The position numbers were made by a program, and so were the translations under genes. The notes under the pieces are model-generated. The model ran no database searches. It was not told where the DNA came from and worked only from the letters and a program-made list of their open reading frames with translations. From Hirundichthys speculiger (Eukaryota > Chordata > Actinopteri > Beloniformes > Exocoetidae): a DNA stretch of 64,000 nucleotides. The DNA is taken from assembly GCA_018398805.1 (NCBI GenBank), contig JAGFBZ010000687.1:1-64000 (forward strand), given 5' to 3'. This document shows, in pieces, positions 47,459 through 60,456 of this stretch (position 1 is the first letter of the stretch; the number at the start of each line of letters is the position of its first letter).

Positions 47459-48239
47459 AGACAGACATCGTCACGTTTCACCCAACATCAGTGCTGGAGG
47501 CCTCATCAGTGTTTCATCGGTGAACCCAATCAGCCGTCGTCCACGGCACCTCTCTTCACCCCACTGTAACTTTGTTTTCTTCTGTTTACGCCTCGGCGGA
47601 TGGTTCGTGTTTGGCCCATCTGCGTGGAAATCCCAACTGCTTCAAACGATCGCTCGCAGTTCAGTCAGAAACATTAAACACTCGTTCTGTCCACGAGTCT
47701 TTCATCTCTTTTATTGAGCATTGTTTATTCTCAGAGCGCGCTGGTTTGATGCTTCACTTTACAACCTTTTAACTGCATTTGTTCTGGCTCTGAGCTCAAA
47801 CACAACCGGCTGAGAACAACCTGCATCGTTTGCCGCTCTTCGCCGCCCCGACATCAGCGAGACTTACGGCTGACTGATACCTGGGAGACTTGTGGGGGGA
47901 TTAAAAGTGTTAACGTTGTGTATCTTGGAAGACGTTGATGTTTTTCAGTCCATTTGGAGGAGGAGACGTTCTGGAGCTGGCGCTTGATGGTCATCAGTGG
48001 TTTTGAACTTTGAAACACTTGCAGATCGCTCTCTAATGATGAGTCGTGGTTCTGAACATACTGCAATTATAAAATAAAAAGAAAGGCTGTCATTCATACA
48101 CAGAGGAGCTGTGATACGTAAACGAGAAGTCCACTGTACGCTGGCAATAATCAGATTACATCATATTTATCAACTATAACTCCACATTCAACAGTTATGT
48201 CATTGTTATATGAAGCTTTAAAGGCACTCTATGTAGCAA

Positions 48240-48594
48240 TATCACTTCTGACCACATAAGGGCAAAATATCACAAGAAGGTTCATGGGTCCGCCCCTGAT
48301 GTAAGACACAGCAAAGTGGACGTCTAGTGAGACAAAGTGGTATCGTTAGGGTTAGGGTTAGTTCATCAGTTCTGAAAATCATCATGGCGAGATACCGTTG
48401 TGGGTAATGACAAAATGCATTATGGGAGATGTAGTTTATTGTCAATGTGTGCTTTAAAGTGCTGTAAGCTTATTTTAAGTCTTAAAATATTAGTTTAAAA
48501 TTTAAGCCAATAATGCACAAGCTCGCGAGGGCCACATAAAATGATGTGACGGGCCACATTTGGCCCGCGGGCTTTGTGTTTGACACGTGCTGTA
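48240..48594 (-). mobile_element. partial hAT (Charlie-like) copy, inverted
   Basis: The end GGCTTTGTGTTTGACACGTG and the segment GGGAGATGTAGTTTATTGTC match the element at 26608-27872 in reverse. This copy lacks the nested TTAA insertion and so gives its empty site. The left limit is uncertain. Confidence 0.65.
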
Positions 48595-48779
48595 TAGGAT
48601 TAAACGGGTATGGATGGATGGATGGATGGATGCTGAGCCGTCCCCGCTCATCAGCTATTTTTTTTGTCAACGCAGCAGCGCTACGCGCCCCCATGTGGCC
48701 ACAAGTGGTATTGCTACACAGAACGGCTTTAAAGAGGGATCATCTCAAAAAAGGAAAAGCAAAGAAGCCCAGATGGATA

Positions 48780-49474
48780 TGGAGCCCCGTTTGGGTCATA
48801 ATTCAGTGAATAAATTAGTTTATTATCATGAAATATTTCCCATTATTATGATAATGGTTTCGTTTTTCATAAAAATGAGCTTTTACATAATAATGTTTTC
48901 GTTTTTCATAAGAATGATTTGAGTGTCAATCACAGCAGAGAGGGCAGAGCCATTTATGTGATTGGCTGCTCTTTCATTCAGGCATAAGCAACAGAACAGT
49001 GAATATCGATAGTGGGTGAGAGGTGCAATGTATATACTCCAGGCCAGTAGGTGGCAGAATGCACCTCAGTTTACGGTTAAAAGTTGACATCGACTAAGAA
49101 ACGTAGCGTGAAATGTAGGGAAAACTTGATTTTGACGGCATGGCGACAGGAGAAAGATCCTTTTCTGACTGGCCAAAACTAGTCGATGTCAGAGCGTAGA
49201 ATGGAGAAGGATCAGCCAATGAGCGTGCAGGTCAACCACTGGTCCCGCCCACTGGCAAAATGTCATTATTATGTAAAAGCTCATTCTTATTAGAAAAATG
49301 AAGATATCAAGTAAAAACTCATTTTTAGATTTAAAAAAAAGCCATTCTGAAAATATATTTCATAATAATGACATATATTTCATAATAATGGGAAATATTT
49401 CATAATCATAAACGCCTGTATTTCATAATAATAGACTAATTTATTCATTGAATTATGACCCAAACAGGGCTCCA
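48780..49474. mobile_element. TIR element (TGGAGCCC...GGGCTCCA) with TA flanks
   Basis: TGGAGCCCCGTTTGGGTCAT at the left pairs with ATGACCCAAACAGGGCTCCA at the right, and pairing extends through ATAAATTAGT and its complement. TA flanks both ends (48778-48779, 49475-49476). Many TTTCATAATAAT-type words repeat inside. No transposase was seen. Confidence 0.8.
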
Positions 49475-50884
49475 TAGACAGATGGCTGAAAGCAGGGGCA
49501 TTTGTAAGGACCCCACCTGAAACCTGACTGGGCCCCTGAAGACTCGTCTCTGTTTGACATCGATGTTCAGATTGTCGGTGAGTCCAGTTCCAAGCGCAAA
49601 CAGTCAATATATGTGAAAACCACCGTCACCAAAGCTTACAGAAGGAGAAGAAGAAGGAGGAGGAGGACTGGAGAGTAGCCTGCGTTTAACTAAGGTTACA
49701 TGAAACACTGATTACCTGCGATCAATGTTTTCTGGAGTTTGTTATCACAAATCACCATGTTGGGTGATTAGGACGTGGCAGCCAGCTATTATCATTAACT
49801 TGTTTAGACATGAACAGTTTGCTAACAGTTGTTGACATACTCCGTGTCTTTGAAGGTGTTTTGTCCGTGCACAATAAAAACAAATGTAAAATTAATAAAG
49901 AGTTTCTATCTAAGCTTTTCTGTGTGTGTGTAAAGTACATAGTGTTTGAAAAAGGTGTGGTGAAATATGTACACCCCTCCCAAACAAAACAAAAAAAAGG
50001 GGGAAGGGAATGATGTGAAAGGATGTCGGACAAATACTTGACCCGTCTGTGGAAAAATGTGACCTCTTGAAGGCTCCTTACTTTCTAAAACCTGCCATTG
50101 TACCTTGGAGGGAGGAGAACGGAGGAGCTAGTTCCTCCATGATGTCATCCAGAAATTACTTACCCTACCTTTAAAGGAGACACATTTTTCAGACAGTCTC
50201 ATGAGCTCTTGTGACTTGTTTCATGAAAACACGACTGGAACGCTACAATACTTCCCTTTCCTCTCTCGCTCTCTCTCTCTCTCTCCACCTCCATTTCCTG
50301 TTGTAACAATTGAACAGGGGATTCAGTTGCAGCTCCCCAAATGCATGCTGTCCAGGACAGATTCTTCTTTTCTTTTAACCTTCAAAAGTTAAAGCTTAGC
50401 AAGTGTGAATAACCATCGTACACCTTTAAATCAGCTTTTGATTTGTCTCACAAACACTATCAGTGATGTCGGCGGTTGCAGTTTTGCTCTCGGGGGATGA
50501 AAAGCAAACAGCTGAGCAGTGTTTTCACCTCAGCTCTCCTCTGAATAAGTGACTTCACTCTGTCAGTTTTTAATCAGACGCCTGCAAGACAAGATGGCTG
50601 CCAGTAGATGGCGACAAGTTCTCTATTGTGTCTTTTGCACACATCTTGAGTGAAACGTTTATTGACTCTATAAATGTTCAGAAAATTCAACAAAGGCCCC
50701 CCTGACGCATGACGCTGCAGTCGTCACAAAGGTTCCATATAATCACAATCCGTAAATGTTAATGTTTAAGCTGCCTGTCAGGTCCTTTATTTATGTGTAG
50801 ATGTGGCTCTCGTTTCAGTCCCGTTTACTCTGTGCGTGCTTCAAAGCAGCCACCCAGGACGGGTGGAAAACAGGTTTATCTACC

Positions 50885-51015
50885 GTATTTTCCGGACTAT
50901 AAGCCGCTACTTTTGTCCCACGCTTTAAACCACAAGGCTTATCCAGAGATGCGGCTTTTCTATTAATTTTTCTTCAGCCCTCAGGGGGCGCTCTAGCAGG
51001 AAGTGCAAAAACCAA
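50885..51015. repeat. DNA-transposon fragment (ACCGTATTTTCCGGACTATAAG end)
   Basis: TACCGTATTTTCCGGACTAT followed by AAGCCGC, then GGCTTATCC and TGCGGCTTTTC, is from memory a recurrent terminus in vertebrate genomes. Only one end was found here, so no boundary or superfamily is claimed. Confidence 0.45.
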
Positions 51016-51651
51016 AAACAAATGAAGTAGTTAAAGGCTGTTCTGTTTTTGTTCAGTAGCCTATGTTGGCTATGCTACTCTACATTCATTTTGTGAGCAT
51101 CAATACCTGTTATTATTGGACAAACTGATTAATAAATTTGTCCAGTCAGTTTGTTGGTTCCCCAGCAGATTTCAGGGTTCTGAACGGACCCGCTGCAGAG
51201 GTAAGGTTTTAATCGCAGATGAGGACCAGACGCAGCGTGGAGCCAGCGCGTCCGTGATCCGGCTCCAAAGCGGATCCGACACTGAGTGCAAGTGGACCCC
51301 GATACGGGTCGTTTTCATTCGGAATTAGGTGTTTACATGGTAATTTTTAATCATTTTAAATCAGATTTTATTTTAATTCTGAATTAAAGAGGAATTAAAC
51401 TTCCCATGTAAACGCACTGAATGTAACAGGAACTCAGAGATAAAGATGAGAGAGAAGAATCTGGCTAAAATGCATTGCATTTGTTTTGGAGTGGGCATTT
51501 TGCTATTTTATTTATTTATTTATTTTTTTTATCTTGCATGGTCGTCAGCAGGAGGCAGAGGTCAGTATGTCACTGCTGGTGGGCCGTAACAGTAAAAGCT
51601 GCAGCATCACCAGAAACAACTCAGCCTCCGTGACTCTCTTTTACTGTAGGG

Positions 51652-52016
51652 CGGCGATTCCCAAAGTGTGGGCCGCGGCCCCCTGGTGGGCCGTCGCGGT
51701 ACTGCAGGTGGGCCGTGAGAGGTCATTAAAATTAAACAAATATGTTTTAAATTCTCTAACTTTTTAAAATTTGTTTTTAATTACTGTAAAATATCCATGA
51801 CATGACTTAAAAAAAACATTAAGAAGTAACAAAACAAACCAGTTAACTGTTATTCTACTGTCGTCTTAACTTGATATGACAAGTGTCACCTTATTTGTTG
51901 ACCCCATTAATGTCAGAACTTTGCTTCTTGTCCTGTATGTTGATCACAGTTGTAATTAAAGGTTTCGGTGGGCGCCAGAGATTGGGCCTTGGTATTCTGA
52001 AGTTTGGGAATGGCTG
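51652..52016. mobile_element. short hAT element (GATTCCCAAAGTGTGGGCC end), 365 bp
   Basis: CGGCGATTCCCAAAGTGTGG to AAGTTTGGGAATGGCTG is flanked by perfect 8-bp duplications CTGTAGGG (51644-51651, 52017-52024). It is the uninterrupted relative of 22270-23390. Confidence 0.92.
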
Positions 52017-53163
52017 CTGTAGGGGAACAAGGCATTATGGGATACAAATTTCAAGGTAAACAAGTCAGTTGTTGGCTGGAAATATTTCCTGCAGTCGGGC
52101 GCCATCCGGGTATTTCTGCAGTTGTATGCACACTACATTTGAGCAAAAGGAGTACTTTAAAAAGTATAGTAGCTGTTTTTCTTTGTGCATTTATACCTTT
52201 TGCCTCTATGGCAGAGACATCTGTCCTATAAACAGTGAAGACATTCCTGCGTGATTTAAAGTGAAGTGTCGTTACTCTCTTAAATCTCTCGATCACCTCT
52301 GTCCTGATGTCCCACCGTCGCCATGACAGCTGCTTTCATCACTGCTGATGCGTGACATCGTACCGTAAAGCGACGTGAACTGTCACAAAAGACAGAAGGA
52401 GGACGGGAAAAATGTGGACGAGGCTTAAAACGATTCTGAGAGTGACAGAATATTCCTGGAACTGATATTTTAACACAACAGTTAAATGTGTGTTACTTTA
52501 AATGACACATTTAGGTACGTTTGGATTGTTGTGAAAAGTAACTGAACCAAGGGGAACTGCATGTTCAGAGTAAAACTTATTTATATTTCAGGCCCTCTCT
52601 CTTTCTGTCAGCCTCTTCACACCACATCACTTGACGTTTGTCTGATTTTATTCTTATTTACTGACTAACCCAACCCCGTCTTTCCTCCTGAGCTCATCCA
52701 GTCAACAGCAGGTTTACCCTGACCTCTACTGGTCACAATGAGACATTACAGGTTAGATATCTGAATGCTCTTTTCCCCCAAAAACTCCTCTGAAACTTTA
52801 CTGAAGTAAAAACTACAGTCTATATGATTATTTTCAGTTTTCTTTCTATTGGCAGTGAATTCACTAAAACGCTCAGCTTTATACAGACTTTATAAAATAA
52901 CAGTATGACTGTTCCTGTTCACATAAAAGACTTTTCCACTGACTTCCAGTCTATTTTCTACATTGACTGGACCATTTACTGTTTATATCTCGACTGATCC
53001 TTCATTGATTGTACTAAGTTATTTTTTTAAATGAATTTTACACAAATGACCTAATTATCTAATATTACATTGTTTTAATGCAAATGTAATTAAGTTATTG
53101 TTAAACACACAAAAAGAAAAGAAATAAATGAAGAAATATTTTCCATGGTGATCTGATCACACA

Positions 53164-53345
53164 TGAGCTTTCAGGCCGGGCCCAGCCAGGCCACGCCTCC
53201 GGGCCCAGCCAGGCCACGCCCCCAGACCCAGCCAGGCCACGGCCCCCGGGCCCAGCCAGGCCATGGGCCCCAGGCCCAGCCAGGCCACGCCCCCCGGGCC
53301 CAGCCAGGCCACGCCCCCGGACCCAGCCAGACCACGGGCCCTGGG
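53164..53345. repeat. GC-rich minisatellite (CCCAGCCAGGCCACG units)
   Basis: About eight units of roughly 21-24 bp share GGCCCAGCCAGGCCACG with a variable C-rich spacer. It adjoins the next array. Confidence 0.85.
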
Positions 53346-53384
53346 CGCTCACACTCAGAGTCCTTGCCCAGACTTGACCCCTGG

Positions 53385-54160
53385 GTGGAGACGTGTGACC
53401 CCTGGGTGGGGCCTGAAGACTCTGGGTGGGGCCTGGAGACCTGAGGTGGGGTCTGAATACCCTCGGTGGATCCCGGAGACCCCTGGGTGGAGCCTGGAGA
53501 CTCTGGGTGGAGCCTGAGACTCTGGGTGGGGCCTGGAGACTCTGGGTGGAGCCTGAGACTCTGGGTGGGGCCTGGAGACTCTGGGTGGGGCCTGAGACTG
53601 GGTGGAGACTCTGGGTGGAGCCTGAGACTCTGGGTGGGGCCGGGAGACTCTGGGGGGGCCTGGAGACCTGGAGACTCTGGGTGGGGCCTGGAGACTCTGG
53701 GGGGGGCCTGAGACTCTGGGTGGGGCCTGGAGACTCTGGGTGGGGCCTGGAGACTCTGGGTGGAGCCTGAGACTCTGGGTGGGGCCTGGAGACTGGAGAC
53801 TGGGTGGGGCCTGGAGACTCTGGGTGGGTCCTGAATACCCTGGGTGGGGCCTGGAGACTCTGGGTGGAGCCTGAGACTCTGGTGGAGCCTGAGACTCTGG
53901 GTGGGGCCTGGAGACTCTGGGTGGGGCCTGGAGACTCTGAGTGGAGCCTGAGACTCTGGGTGGGGCCTGGAGACTCTGGGTGGGGCCTGGAGACTCTGGG
54001 TGGGGCCTGGAGACTCTGAGTGGAGCCTGAGACTCTGGGTGGGGCCTGGAGACTCTGGGTGGGTCTGAATACCCTGGGTGGGGCCTGGAGACTCTGGATG
54101 GGGCCTGGAGACTCTGGGTGAATCCTGGAGACTCTGAGTGGAGCCTGGAGACCCCACATC
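53385..54160. repeat. 19-20 bp minisatellite (GACTCTGGGTGGGGCCTGGA)
   Basis: The dominant 20-bp unit GACTCTGGGTGGGGCCTGGA alternates with a 19-bp variant containing GGAGCCTGA. The long open frames across it (up to 381 codons on the minus strand) follow from the repeat and are not considered genes. Confidence 0.92.
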
Positions 54161-54973
54161 CAGGTGAGGGAAGTTAAACATCCAGCTGCACTGAAAAGCT
54201 GAATCTGACTCATCTGACAACAACAGATCCTTTTGAATCTGATCACATTCAGTTCTTTGATTGAAGTTTTTCTAAAAGGCTACGTAAGTTTTTTTTACAA
54301 ACATCCAGCAAATGCAGTGATCCTCAGGAAGCTGCTGGAAAACATTTATAAGAGCAACATGCTGCTGACACGCTGAACGATTCTGCATCACTCTTCTGAT
54401 TTAGTTAAAGGCACAAACACTTCTTGTGACTGACTATTTAAATTTTTCTCAAAAATAGAAGCTTTTTGGGAAGTTTTTTTTATTTAAAAAAAGAAGAAGT
54501 TCTGAGAATCCTGTAAATGTAATATTAATTATTTTTTATAATGTTAAACCTGCAGGAATGAAAACATCACAGAGCAATAATAACTCAGCAGGGCTCAACT
54601 ATATCTTATTTCCCATCGTATATTCGGTCATCAGATAGAGTTATGACAGATGTTAAATTAATCTGGAATGAGTTGCTGAGGAGGCCAGCAGCCGCAAAGT
54701 CTGTTGAAACTAATTTTAGCTCAAAATCTGAGAACTGGTAACAGGAACCTTCTGAGAAATGACTCTTTTAAAAGTCAGAAACTGCAGAAGTAGCGAACAA
54801 GTGGCCTCAGCAGTCGATAATCTACGTTCATCTGCAGAAACGATGACGCGCAGACGTCAGCTGTCTGCATTTATGACAGAAAACAGAAAACAGGACGGTT
54901 GTGGTTTCTACAATCCACAGGAGACTGTTTCATTCACCACGGCCAACAATGAGGCATGCACTGCTGCTTCTGT

Positions 54974-54981
54974 GTGTGTGT

Positions 54982-55019
<38 letters not shown>
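54974..55019. repeat. (GT)n microsatellite
   Basis: About 22 TG dinucleotides with one interruption. Confidence 0.9.
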
Positions 55020-55408
55020 GTGCTCCTGCGGTCTCGACATATTTACATAGATTTGTGTTTTGCGCTGCGTTTGAAAGCTTGTTGACATTCTGCTCAAACG
55101 GCTCCCGTGAGGATGCACTTGCCCTCAACTACTTCCTTTTCTAACAGTCCATTCTCTGGTGGCGCAGAGATAAGGCGGGTAATTGGCGCTGGGCGCCGTG
55201 CCCGTCCTGCAGCCTGAATCATGGAGTGACGGCTATGATTTTCATAGCAGAGCTGAGCACGGGGAAATCCAATCATTCCTGTCTGTGTGAGATTTATTTA
55301 TATTTATTTACTGAGTTGTTTAGTAGCAGAAAGCAGCGGTTTTCAAATCTCTTGAGCCCATATATATATATATATATATATAAATAAACATATATATATT
55401 AAAAAATT

Positions 55409-55545
55409 AGGGCTGGGCAACGATTAAAATTTTTAATCGCGATTAATCGCATGATTATTCGCGGGATTAATAAAGTTCTATCTAATCTAATCTAATGATT
55501 TCCCTGATTAATCACGATTAATCGCATTGTATATGCAAAATCAAA
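55409..55545. mobile_element. hAT left end (TAGGGCTGGGCAACG) with a LINE tail inside
   Basis: TAGGGCTGGGCAACGATTAAA and ATCGCGATTAATCGCA are a familiar hAT terminus. It is interrupted by GGGATTAATAAAGTTCTATC and AATCT repeats, a typical LINE 3' tail, after which GATTAATCACGATTAATCGC resumes. The right end was not located. Confidence 0.6.
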
Positions 55546-57096
55546 TAATGAATTCAAAAGTAGTGTAAAGGTCACTTTTATTTAAATGTTCTGCTGCCAT
55601 ATTAACTAAAGTGTCATAATATTTGTTGTTCAAACACTTTTAACATCAGCACTTGTCAGTAACACATATTTAGTGTAAATCTCATCTTAAAAATGTAAAA
55701 TAAAATAAAGGTTATTGCCACTGCCAGGACATTAATGTCATCTTGTTTTTATTAAAAATTAATAAAAAGTCTACAAACAAAATTCAACAAAATGATTGTG
55801 TCTCAGCACAATCAGAACATTAAAATAGGTAATTTCTGAGGTAACAGCAGAAACTTTTAACGGGGAGTTCAACTTATCAGTTGTTACAAATAACCTTGTT
55901 TCTGTTGAATCCTCCGTCTGGGAGAACTTTAAAATGAAAATGTCCATGTTAAAGTTCAGTAACTTTATCAATCCGTGTATCAATCATTCTTTCTATTTTC
56001 AATTGTCAATCAAAAATTTTAAAAAAAATTAAAAAGTGAACTTATCACCTTTTTCATTTTTTAATCTAACACAAAAAAAAACGTTTTTTTTTTTTTTTTC
56101 AATTTCAATAGACTTGGATCAAAAATACGAGATTAAAAAACGGGCCTCAGAACTGAATTTGTTTTTATAATCGAGTACTAGACTTTCTGTTGTCGTTACA
56201 CATCTGTGCCACTAGATGGAGCCGCACTGCAGTAACCAGCTAGAGAACAGCAGGACAGTGAACACATGGAGCAGATCTGATGGAACATGGAGGAATGACC
56301 ACAAAGTTTAGTTGCAGTCCAGAATTTTATTTTTCAGACAGAATTGTTAATATTTCTACCTGAGTTGCTACCTGAACTGTAAAGTTCACGGATTTTTACC
56401 TACAAATCAACACTGGACGTTCATGATCTCTGGGTCCTCTGGCAGCACTGCTTCAGAAGCAGGTGGGAGTCCATCAGTGGAGTTTTGCTCTGTTTTGCTC
56501 CTAGTGGTCAGTTGAGGAATTTTTGTGTCTTTTTTTTTTTTTTTGTAATTTTGTTTTGCCCATTTTTTCCCTTCCCTTTACGCCAAATCAGTGCCTTCCA
56601 TCTTCTTCTTCGCAGGGATCTTTTGGCCACTTCACCTACATCACGCCATTCACGAAGGGATGCATGTGTAGCTTCTTTGCTTTGCATCAATGTTATTTAC
56701 CCTCTGCAGCGTCGCGGTGGTGCGTCACGGTTGTTTAAAGGTAGAAAACGACGTAAAATGAATGATCTGCATCACTTGTTCTGGCTTGTTGCTTTGTGTC
56801 CACAAAAAGGCCCAGATGCAAGGCGTTACTGCCACCTAGTGGACGTGCTCGGGCAGCCTCTTATGACCACTAAATGTTCTGGTTCAGTGACAGTTTGCAT
56901 TTAAACAGTGCTCCTCATCGTACTTTTTTACATTTCTGACACCATGGGACCAAGACCACACCTGACAATCGATCAAGCGCACCTGGCCACTGCGAGGCTT
57001 CAGAGAGTGTCATCGGCAGTGACACTGACAGACCGGACGGGTCAAAGAGAGTCACAGAAGTAGACGCATCCCATGATGATTCCATCCATATTTTTT

Positions 57097-57335
57097 ATAG
57101 ATAGATAGATAGATAGATGTACTTTATTGATCCCAAACTGGGAAATTGCAGTGTAGCAGCAGCAATTAAATAGCAATATAAAAAAACAGAAAGTATTCCT
57201 ATTTACAATATAATTATAAGACACATATAAAACACACAAAAGCAATAAAACAAGTGTACGTACAGCAAATAGCACAATGAGCTGCAGGTGCAGCGAACTG
57301 AAGGTGCATTGAATTAAGGTGCAATATGTGTTATG
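57097..57335 (-). repeat. LINE 3' end with TAGA repeats (RTE/Expander-like)
   Basis: A TAGATAGA run joined to TGTACTTTATTGATCCCAAA and CTGGGAAATTGCAGTG is, read on the minus strand, a LINE 3' terminus ending in TCTA repeats. No reverse transcriptase frame remains. Confidence 0.6.
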
Positions 57336-57374
57336 AACCACAGAAGAAAACAATATTTATTTGATTACATGTTT

Positions 57375-57525
57375 TATCAATGATAGGTAGGGGTTGGGGG
57401 GGGGGGGGGTGGCTAAATGGATGAAAGCGACTCTGATTTACCTTTGTAAACCACTCTGTACTGCATTTTATTTGCACTAAAAGTGCTATATAAATAAAGT
57501 TTGATTGACTGATTGATTGATTCGA
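57375..57525 (+). repeat. LINE 3' end with GATT repeats
   Basis: AAAAGTGCTATATAAATAAAG followed by TTTGATTGACTGATTGATTG has the ending seen in many fish LINE copies. It abuts a poly-G tract at about 57398-57410. Confidence 0.5.
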
Positions 57526-58149
57526 TGTGAACGGTACCCTGCTGATATTTTTCATGAGGGTATACCCACCACACTGTTGTTAGCTTTTTTTTTTTTAAAT
57601 AAATTGTTTGAAATAAAGAAATCTATCTAATTCTGACTTTCTTCTGTTGTTACAAATGTGTGATCTAGACTATGTCTATGTTTTATATTATTTATACTGT
57701 GACGCGTAATGTTGTATGTAGCTTTTTATTGAGTCCTACAGGGGGACTGGCAATGCAAACTAGCCTTCTGGCTATAATTGGGTATATTTACATTTTAAAT
57801 GTTCATTAATATACACACTAAATAATAAATAAATAAAATAAAATAAGAAATTACCTACTTAAATGCCTTACTTCCATGGTATAATATCACTGTAGCATGA
57901 ACGTTTTAATATTATCCGTTAGTTTCATCCAAACATTGATTATCTTTGTTTTTTTTGTGTGTGTGTGTGAGTGAGTAGTGTGTGTATATGTTAGTTTTGT
58001 CTTCCTATTGCATCAATTCCCAAAATCTTATTTTTCAGTGGTGGTGAATCCAAAAAAAAAGCGGCAGACATGTGCGCATGCGCACTCACCTACTGTACTT
58101 AACCGCACTTGTTAAGTTAAAGAAGGGGGAGCCGGGGGGGAGGAGGAGG

Positions 58150-58700
58150 TGGGGTGCGTCAACATTCCACCAAATATTCCTCTCGCGGGACTGTCCCGCC
58201 CGAAACATCGCGAAGTTTCCGGCCGTGTTGGATTCCGCTGGCAGGCAGGCGGGCAGCTGGAAGCGAGCGTCCGCGGAGGCGCGTCCAAGAAAGGTGGGGA
58301 CTCCTGGTCAACTTCCTGCACAGCAATCTTGAAGAGAAACACCCGAGGAGAACCGCCGCCGCCGCTGATGCTGCCGGGACGAGGACGAATGGATATACGG
58401 CTCCCCGGACACTTTACCTGGCAGTGACGCGAACAGCGACGAACAGAAACGAGACTCCGGCGGCTGACGGGGAGCTCGTCTACCTGGGCGGGTGGCGCGA
58501 CGAGAACGTTCCCAGCCTCCGACCGCCTTCGCCGAGGAGAGGAGAGAAGAGGAGAGGAGAGGAGAGGGGAATGGGTGAGTTTTCCATGATGTGGCTCCGG
58601 GAGCCGGAGTTAGCAGTCACCGTGAACTAGCCGCTGTTAGCCTAGCCGGCTAGCTCCGCGGTCCGCCGCATCACGACTCCTCCGTCCGCGGAGTCGGCTG
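58150..58700 (+). promoter_or_regulatory. CpG island with promoter and 5' UTR of the cd2ap-like gene
   Basis: A CpG-dense block contains repeated GCCG, CGCG and CCGCC motifs and purine-rich GAGAGGAGA runs just before the ATGG donor site. Several upstream ATGs (for example near 58369 and 58389) open only short frames, and one 158-codon frame simply runs through the splice donor. This is typical of a TATA-less vertebrate first exon. The transcription start was not determined. Confidence 0.6.
58571..58574 (+). CDS. cd2ap: first coding exon end (ATGG) of a plus-strand gene, probably cd2ap
   Basis: Within a CpG island, a GAGAG-rich 5' leader runs into GGGGA-ATGG, followed immediately by a consensus GTGAGT donor at 58575. 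The coding part of this exon would be only the start codon plus the first base of codon 2. CD2AP, the SH3 adaptor that links membrane receptors to actin and endocytosis, begins Met-Val, so codon 2 starts with G as needed. In tetrapods CD2AP lies next to TNFRSF21, head to head, exactly as here. No second exon encoding the first SH3 domain was found up to 64000, which implies a first intron of at least 5.4 kb. The exon call rests on sequence; the gene name is a synteny inference. An untranslated first exon of another gene cannot be excluded. Confidence 0.5.
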
Positions 58701-59045
58701 CATTTCTGACTGACGTTGGAATAAACGTTTCCTTTAAGGCCTGAAAGTGCTGTAAAATAAATAAATAAGTAAATAAAACACGGGAACCCCCACCCCCATC
58801 CCCTCCCTCGCTCATTCCTGTCTCCGTCGGTCTGGAGTTGAGCGTTGTTTTTTTTTTTTTTTTTTTTTGTCGATGGGAAACTTTTGACATTTGAAGCGTC
58901 TTCTGGCTTTAAAATGTGAGCTTCCTCTTTTTCACGTTTGCTCTGCGGCCGGTTGTCCACATCCTCATCGGTGTCACTGATGTCATCATCCCCTCCGGCG
59001 GTGGCGGAGTTTCAGCTGCCACCGTGGATCCACAGTCTCCACTGA

Positions 59046-59078
<33 letters not shown>

Positions 59079-60456
59079 CCTCTTCATCACGAGGTCTGTG
59101 GCTTAGTCCAGATAAACGGAGTACAAAGCTAAAGATGTGCCAGATTACTAAAGACGTGTCAGGGCCAACATTCATTATACTGCCAACAGTATTCGCTCAC
59201 CTGCCTTTAGTTCGTCTTATTCCTAATCAATATGACGTGGACCCATCTTTTGCAGCTGGAACAGCTTCAACTCTCCATCGGATCACCAGATGGAGAAGAG
59301 AAGTTCCTCCACTGCTCTAGAGTCCAGTGGTGGTGATGTCTGGCTTGGATGAAGCTGCGTCACCATGGAAACCCATCCATTAAAGCTCTCTGCTCTGTTG
59401 TTGAGCTGATCTGAAGGACAGGTGAAGGTTGGAGGTCTGTAGTGATTGACTCTGCAGAAAGTTGGTGACCTCTTCTCACTATGTCCTTCAGCATCCTCTG
59501 ACTCCGCCCCCTCAGTTTACCTGTCCTACCGCTTCACGGCTGAGTTGCTGTCGTTCCCAAACACTTCCATTTCCTTATAATACAGCTGACACTGGATTTG
59601 TTGCTCAGGTGTCATCCTCTCACAGAGACATATAATTGAGACTTATTCTTTCACAGATGTTTGTAGAAAGGTGATTAATTTTATACACCTGTGGACATGG
59701 AAGTGACTGAAACACCTGATTCTGATCATCTGGATGGGCGAGCAAATACTTTTGGAAATATAGTGTATGTGTCACTTTGTCAGAGCAAAGTCACCTGGAA
59801 ATTTTTTACATTTTTGTCTCACAGGGAAACGTGAGCCAAATCTGATTTTTTTTATTATTATTATTATTATTAATTTTGCCACAGGCCTGTATCACTGTCA
59901 TATGTGGTCCTCAGTCAGATCACTATGTGATGTTTTCCAAGGTGGTTTGGTGTGAACGCCCTCTCATCTGCCTCTGATGTCATGATAGGAGCTACGACAA
60001 CGGCGGGTTATGACATGTAAACAGTCACAACTCGGGTCTTCCTCCGCCGTGGCTTCCTCTGCGACACATTCGTCAAGCGCGTCGCTGCCAGTGTTGATCT
60101 TTTCCTTGCTGAATTGACAGAATCGTCTTTTTTTGTGTGTGAGAGGTTCAGCACAACAGCCTTGCTCTAAATCAGCATCCTCTGAATCAGTAAATGTTCT
60201 GAACAGTCGCGTTCAAAACCCGGAAGTGTTCGTATCTTCCAGAAGCCACTAAGGCAGCGGTAACTACTGGTTTCAGCTGATGATGCCCCCTAGAGGATGC
60301 TAGTGCTCGGGCACTGGTTACTGAGGGCTCAATGCAAACCACGATTGAGAGCGTGTCTGTTCTGACCCTCTAAACCCGTAACGTCACGTCAAAATCGGCA
60401 CGTTAATAAACAAGTTTACAGTACATTTTTTTTCCCCAGTTGGCTTCAGCATGCCC

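Larger units (their letters stand above)
35901..58149. other. intergenic region between head-to-head tnfrsf21 and cd2ap-like gene
   Basis: No protein-coding exon was recognised on either strand. Named repeats are listed individually. 39535-40430, 41190-42020, 46510-47120, 49480-50880, 52025-53160, 54200-54960 and 56100-57080 hold no feature I can support beyond simple repeats. Confidence 0.55.

Noticed and set aside
53101..54246. 381- and 350-codon frames rich in Pro, Ser, Gln and Thr
   Set aside because: They follow the 19-20 bp minisatellite. The flanking residues resemble no protein and several frames are open in parallel.
58154..58630. 158-codon frame across the second CpG island
   Set aside because: It crosses a consensus GTGAGT donor and has no recognisable domain. 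It is best explained as open GC-rich leader plus intron.
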